A stretch of 24,169 bases of DNA, from positions 1 through 24,169 of the forward strand of contig JBOIEQ010000060.1 of NCBI GenBank assembly GCA_050741255.1. Reading direction: 5' to 3'. The notes beneath the pieces were generated by a model that did not search any database, was not told the DNA's origin, and saw nothing but the letters and a program-made list of their open reading frames with translations. The number at the start of each line of letters is the position of its first letter. The stretch's first letter is position 1. The translations under genes were made by a program, and so were the position numbers. Positions 23,846-24,169 of this stretch are shown here, piece after piece. Source of the stretch: CAZXNF01 sp050741255. Its GTDB lineage: Bacteria; Pseudomonadota; Gammaproteobacteria; Burkholderiales; SG8-41.

Positions 23846-24169
23846 ATGCTGACAGCGGACACCCTCACCGCGGCGCTCGAGCGTCTGCCCGACGAGCGGG
23901 GCGAACTCCTTGACATCGAGTCGGGCGACCGCCGGCGCGCGTTTACCGCCAGCCAGATCCGGAGTCGCGCGCTGGGACTGCTGCGCCACTTTCAGGACCG
24001 CGGCGCGCAGCCGGGCGACGAGATGATCATCGTCGCCGGCAATAATCTCGCCTTCATCGACGCCTTCTGGGCCTGCGTGCTGGGCGGCCTGATCGCGGTT
24101 CCCGTCGCGCCGGGCGCCGGCGATGCGCAGCGCGAAAAACTGTTTCGGATCGCCGCGCGGCATGCGCGG
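23846..24169 (+). CDS. AMP-binding (acyl-CoA/acyl-AMP ligase or NRPS-like) protein, 3' truncated by window edge
   Basis: 108 codons are visible from the ATG at 23846 to the end of the window with no stop. The N-terminal sequence begins MLTADTLTAALERLPDERGE and contains FTASQIRSRALGLLRHFQDR, then GAQPGDEMIIVAGNNLAFID, AFWACVLGGLIAVPVAPG and a following EKLFRIAARHAR helix. This is the typical opening of ANL-superfamily adenylating enzymes, before the P-loop-like core, which lies outside the window. The WACVLGG and PVPVAPG-like wording favours acyl-AMP/acyl-CoA ligases or loading modules of NRPS/PKS proteins, but the class cannot be settled without the rest. It probably activates an acid on the same pathway as the P450. 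Confidence 0.8.
   Translation, partial: MLTADTLTAALERLPDERGELLDIESGDRRRAFTASQIRSRALGLLRHFQDRGAQPGDEMIIVAGNNLAFIDAFWACVLGGLIAVPVAPGAGDAQREKLFRIAARHAR

Overview
The window looks like a chromosomal segment of a high-GC betaproteobacterium, most likely Burkholderiales (Alcaligenaceae/Comamonadaceae type). Three things suggest this: periplasmic Bug-type receptors with a tripartite tricarboxylate transporter (TTT), the gene order rimP-nusA-infB-rbfA-truB-rpsO-pnp, and the sequence character of DksA, IF2 and PNPase. No database search was possible; family calls rest on motifs and remembered homologues.

Left block (1-7571, + strand) is an accessory catabolic and transport region. It holds the 3' part of a DUF1185/'amino acid synthesis' gene, an enamidase-like amidohydrolase, a 268-nt spacer with a good promoter, tctB, tctA, two Bug/TctC receptors, and an MmgE/PrpD family gene. 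A plausible reading is uptake of a carboxylate, ring opening of a cyclic (en)amide, and dehydration or isomerisation of the resulting acid. The substrate is unknown.

Convergent to it (7597-12365, - strand) is a CoA-ester cassette transcribed as acyl-CoA dehydrogenase, tandem-domain CaiB/BaiF CoA transferase, NAD-dependent epimerase/dehydratase, hotdog thioesterase. Both the dehydrogenase (Asp in place of the usual catalytic Glu) and the CoA transferase (one half lacks the catalytic Asp) have altered active-site positions. Upstream on the same strand are tRNA-Arg(TCT) and tRNA-His(GTG) with a clear sigma70-type promoter. dksA is divergent from them.

Centre and right (13408-22278, - strand) is the complete core operon rimP-nusA-infB-rbfA-truB-rpsO-pnp. 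A bidirectional terminator separates pnp from dksA. Non-coding elements include a terminator-like hairpin in the rimP leader, paired hairpins between rimP and nusA, an inverted-repeat cluster between infB and rbfA, and a GGTTCG repeat tract just upstream of pnp.

The right end (22539-24169, + strand) starts another accessory unit. A complete cytochrome P450 is followed 11 nt later by the N-terminus of an AMP-binding (acyl-CoA/acyl-AMP ligase or NRPS-like) protein that runs off the window. No gene-free stretch exceeds 300 nt; the four largest spacers (1756-2023, 12676-12908, 15541-15833, 22279-22538) are described individually.
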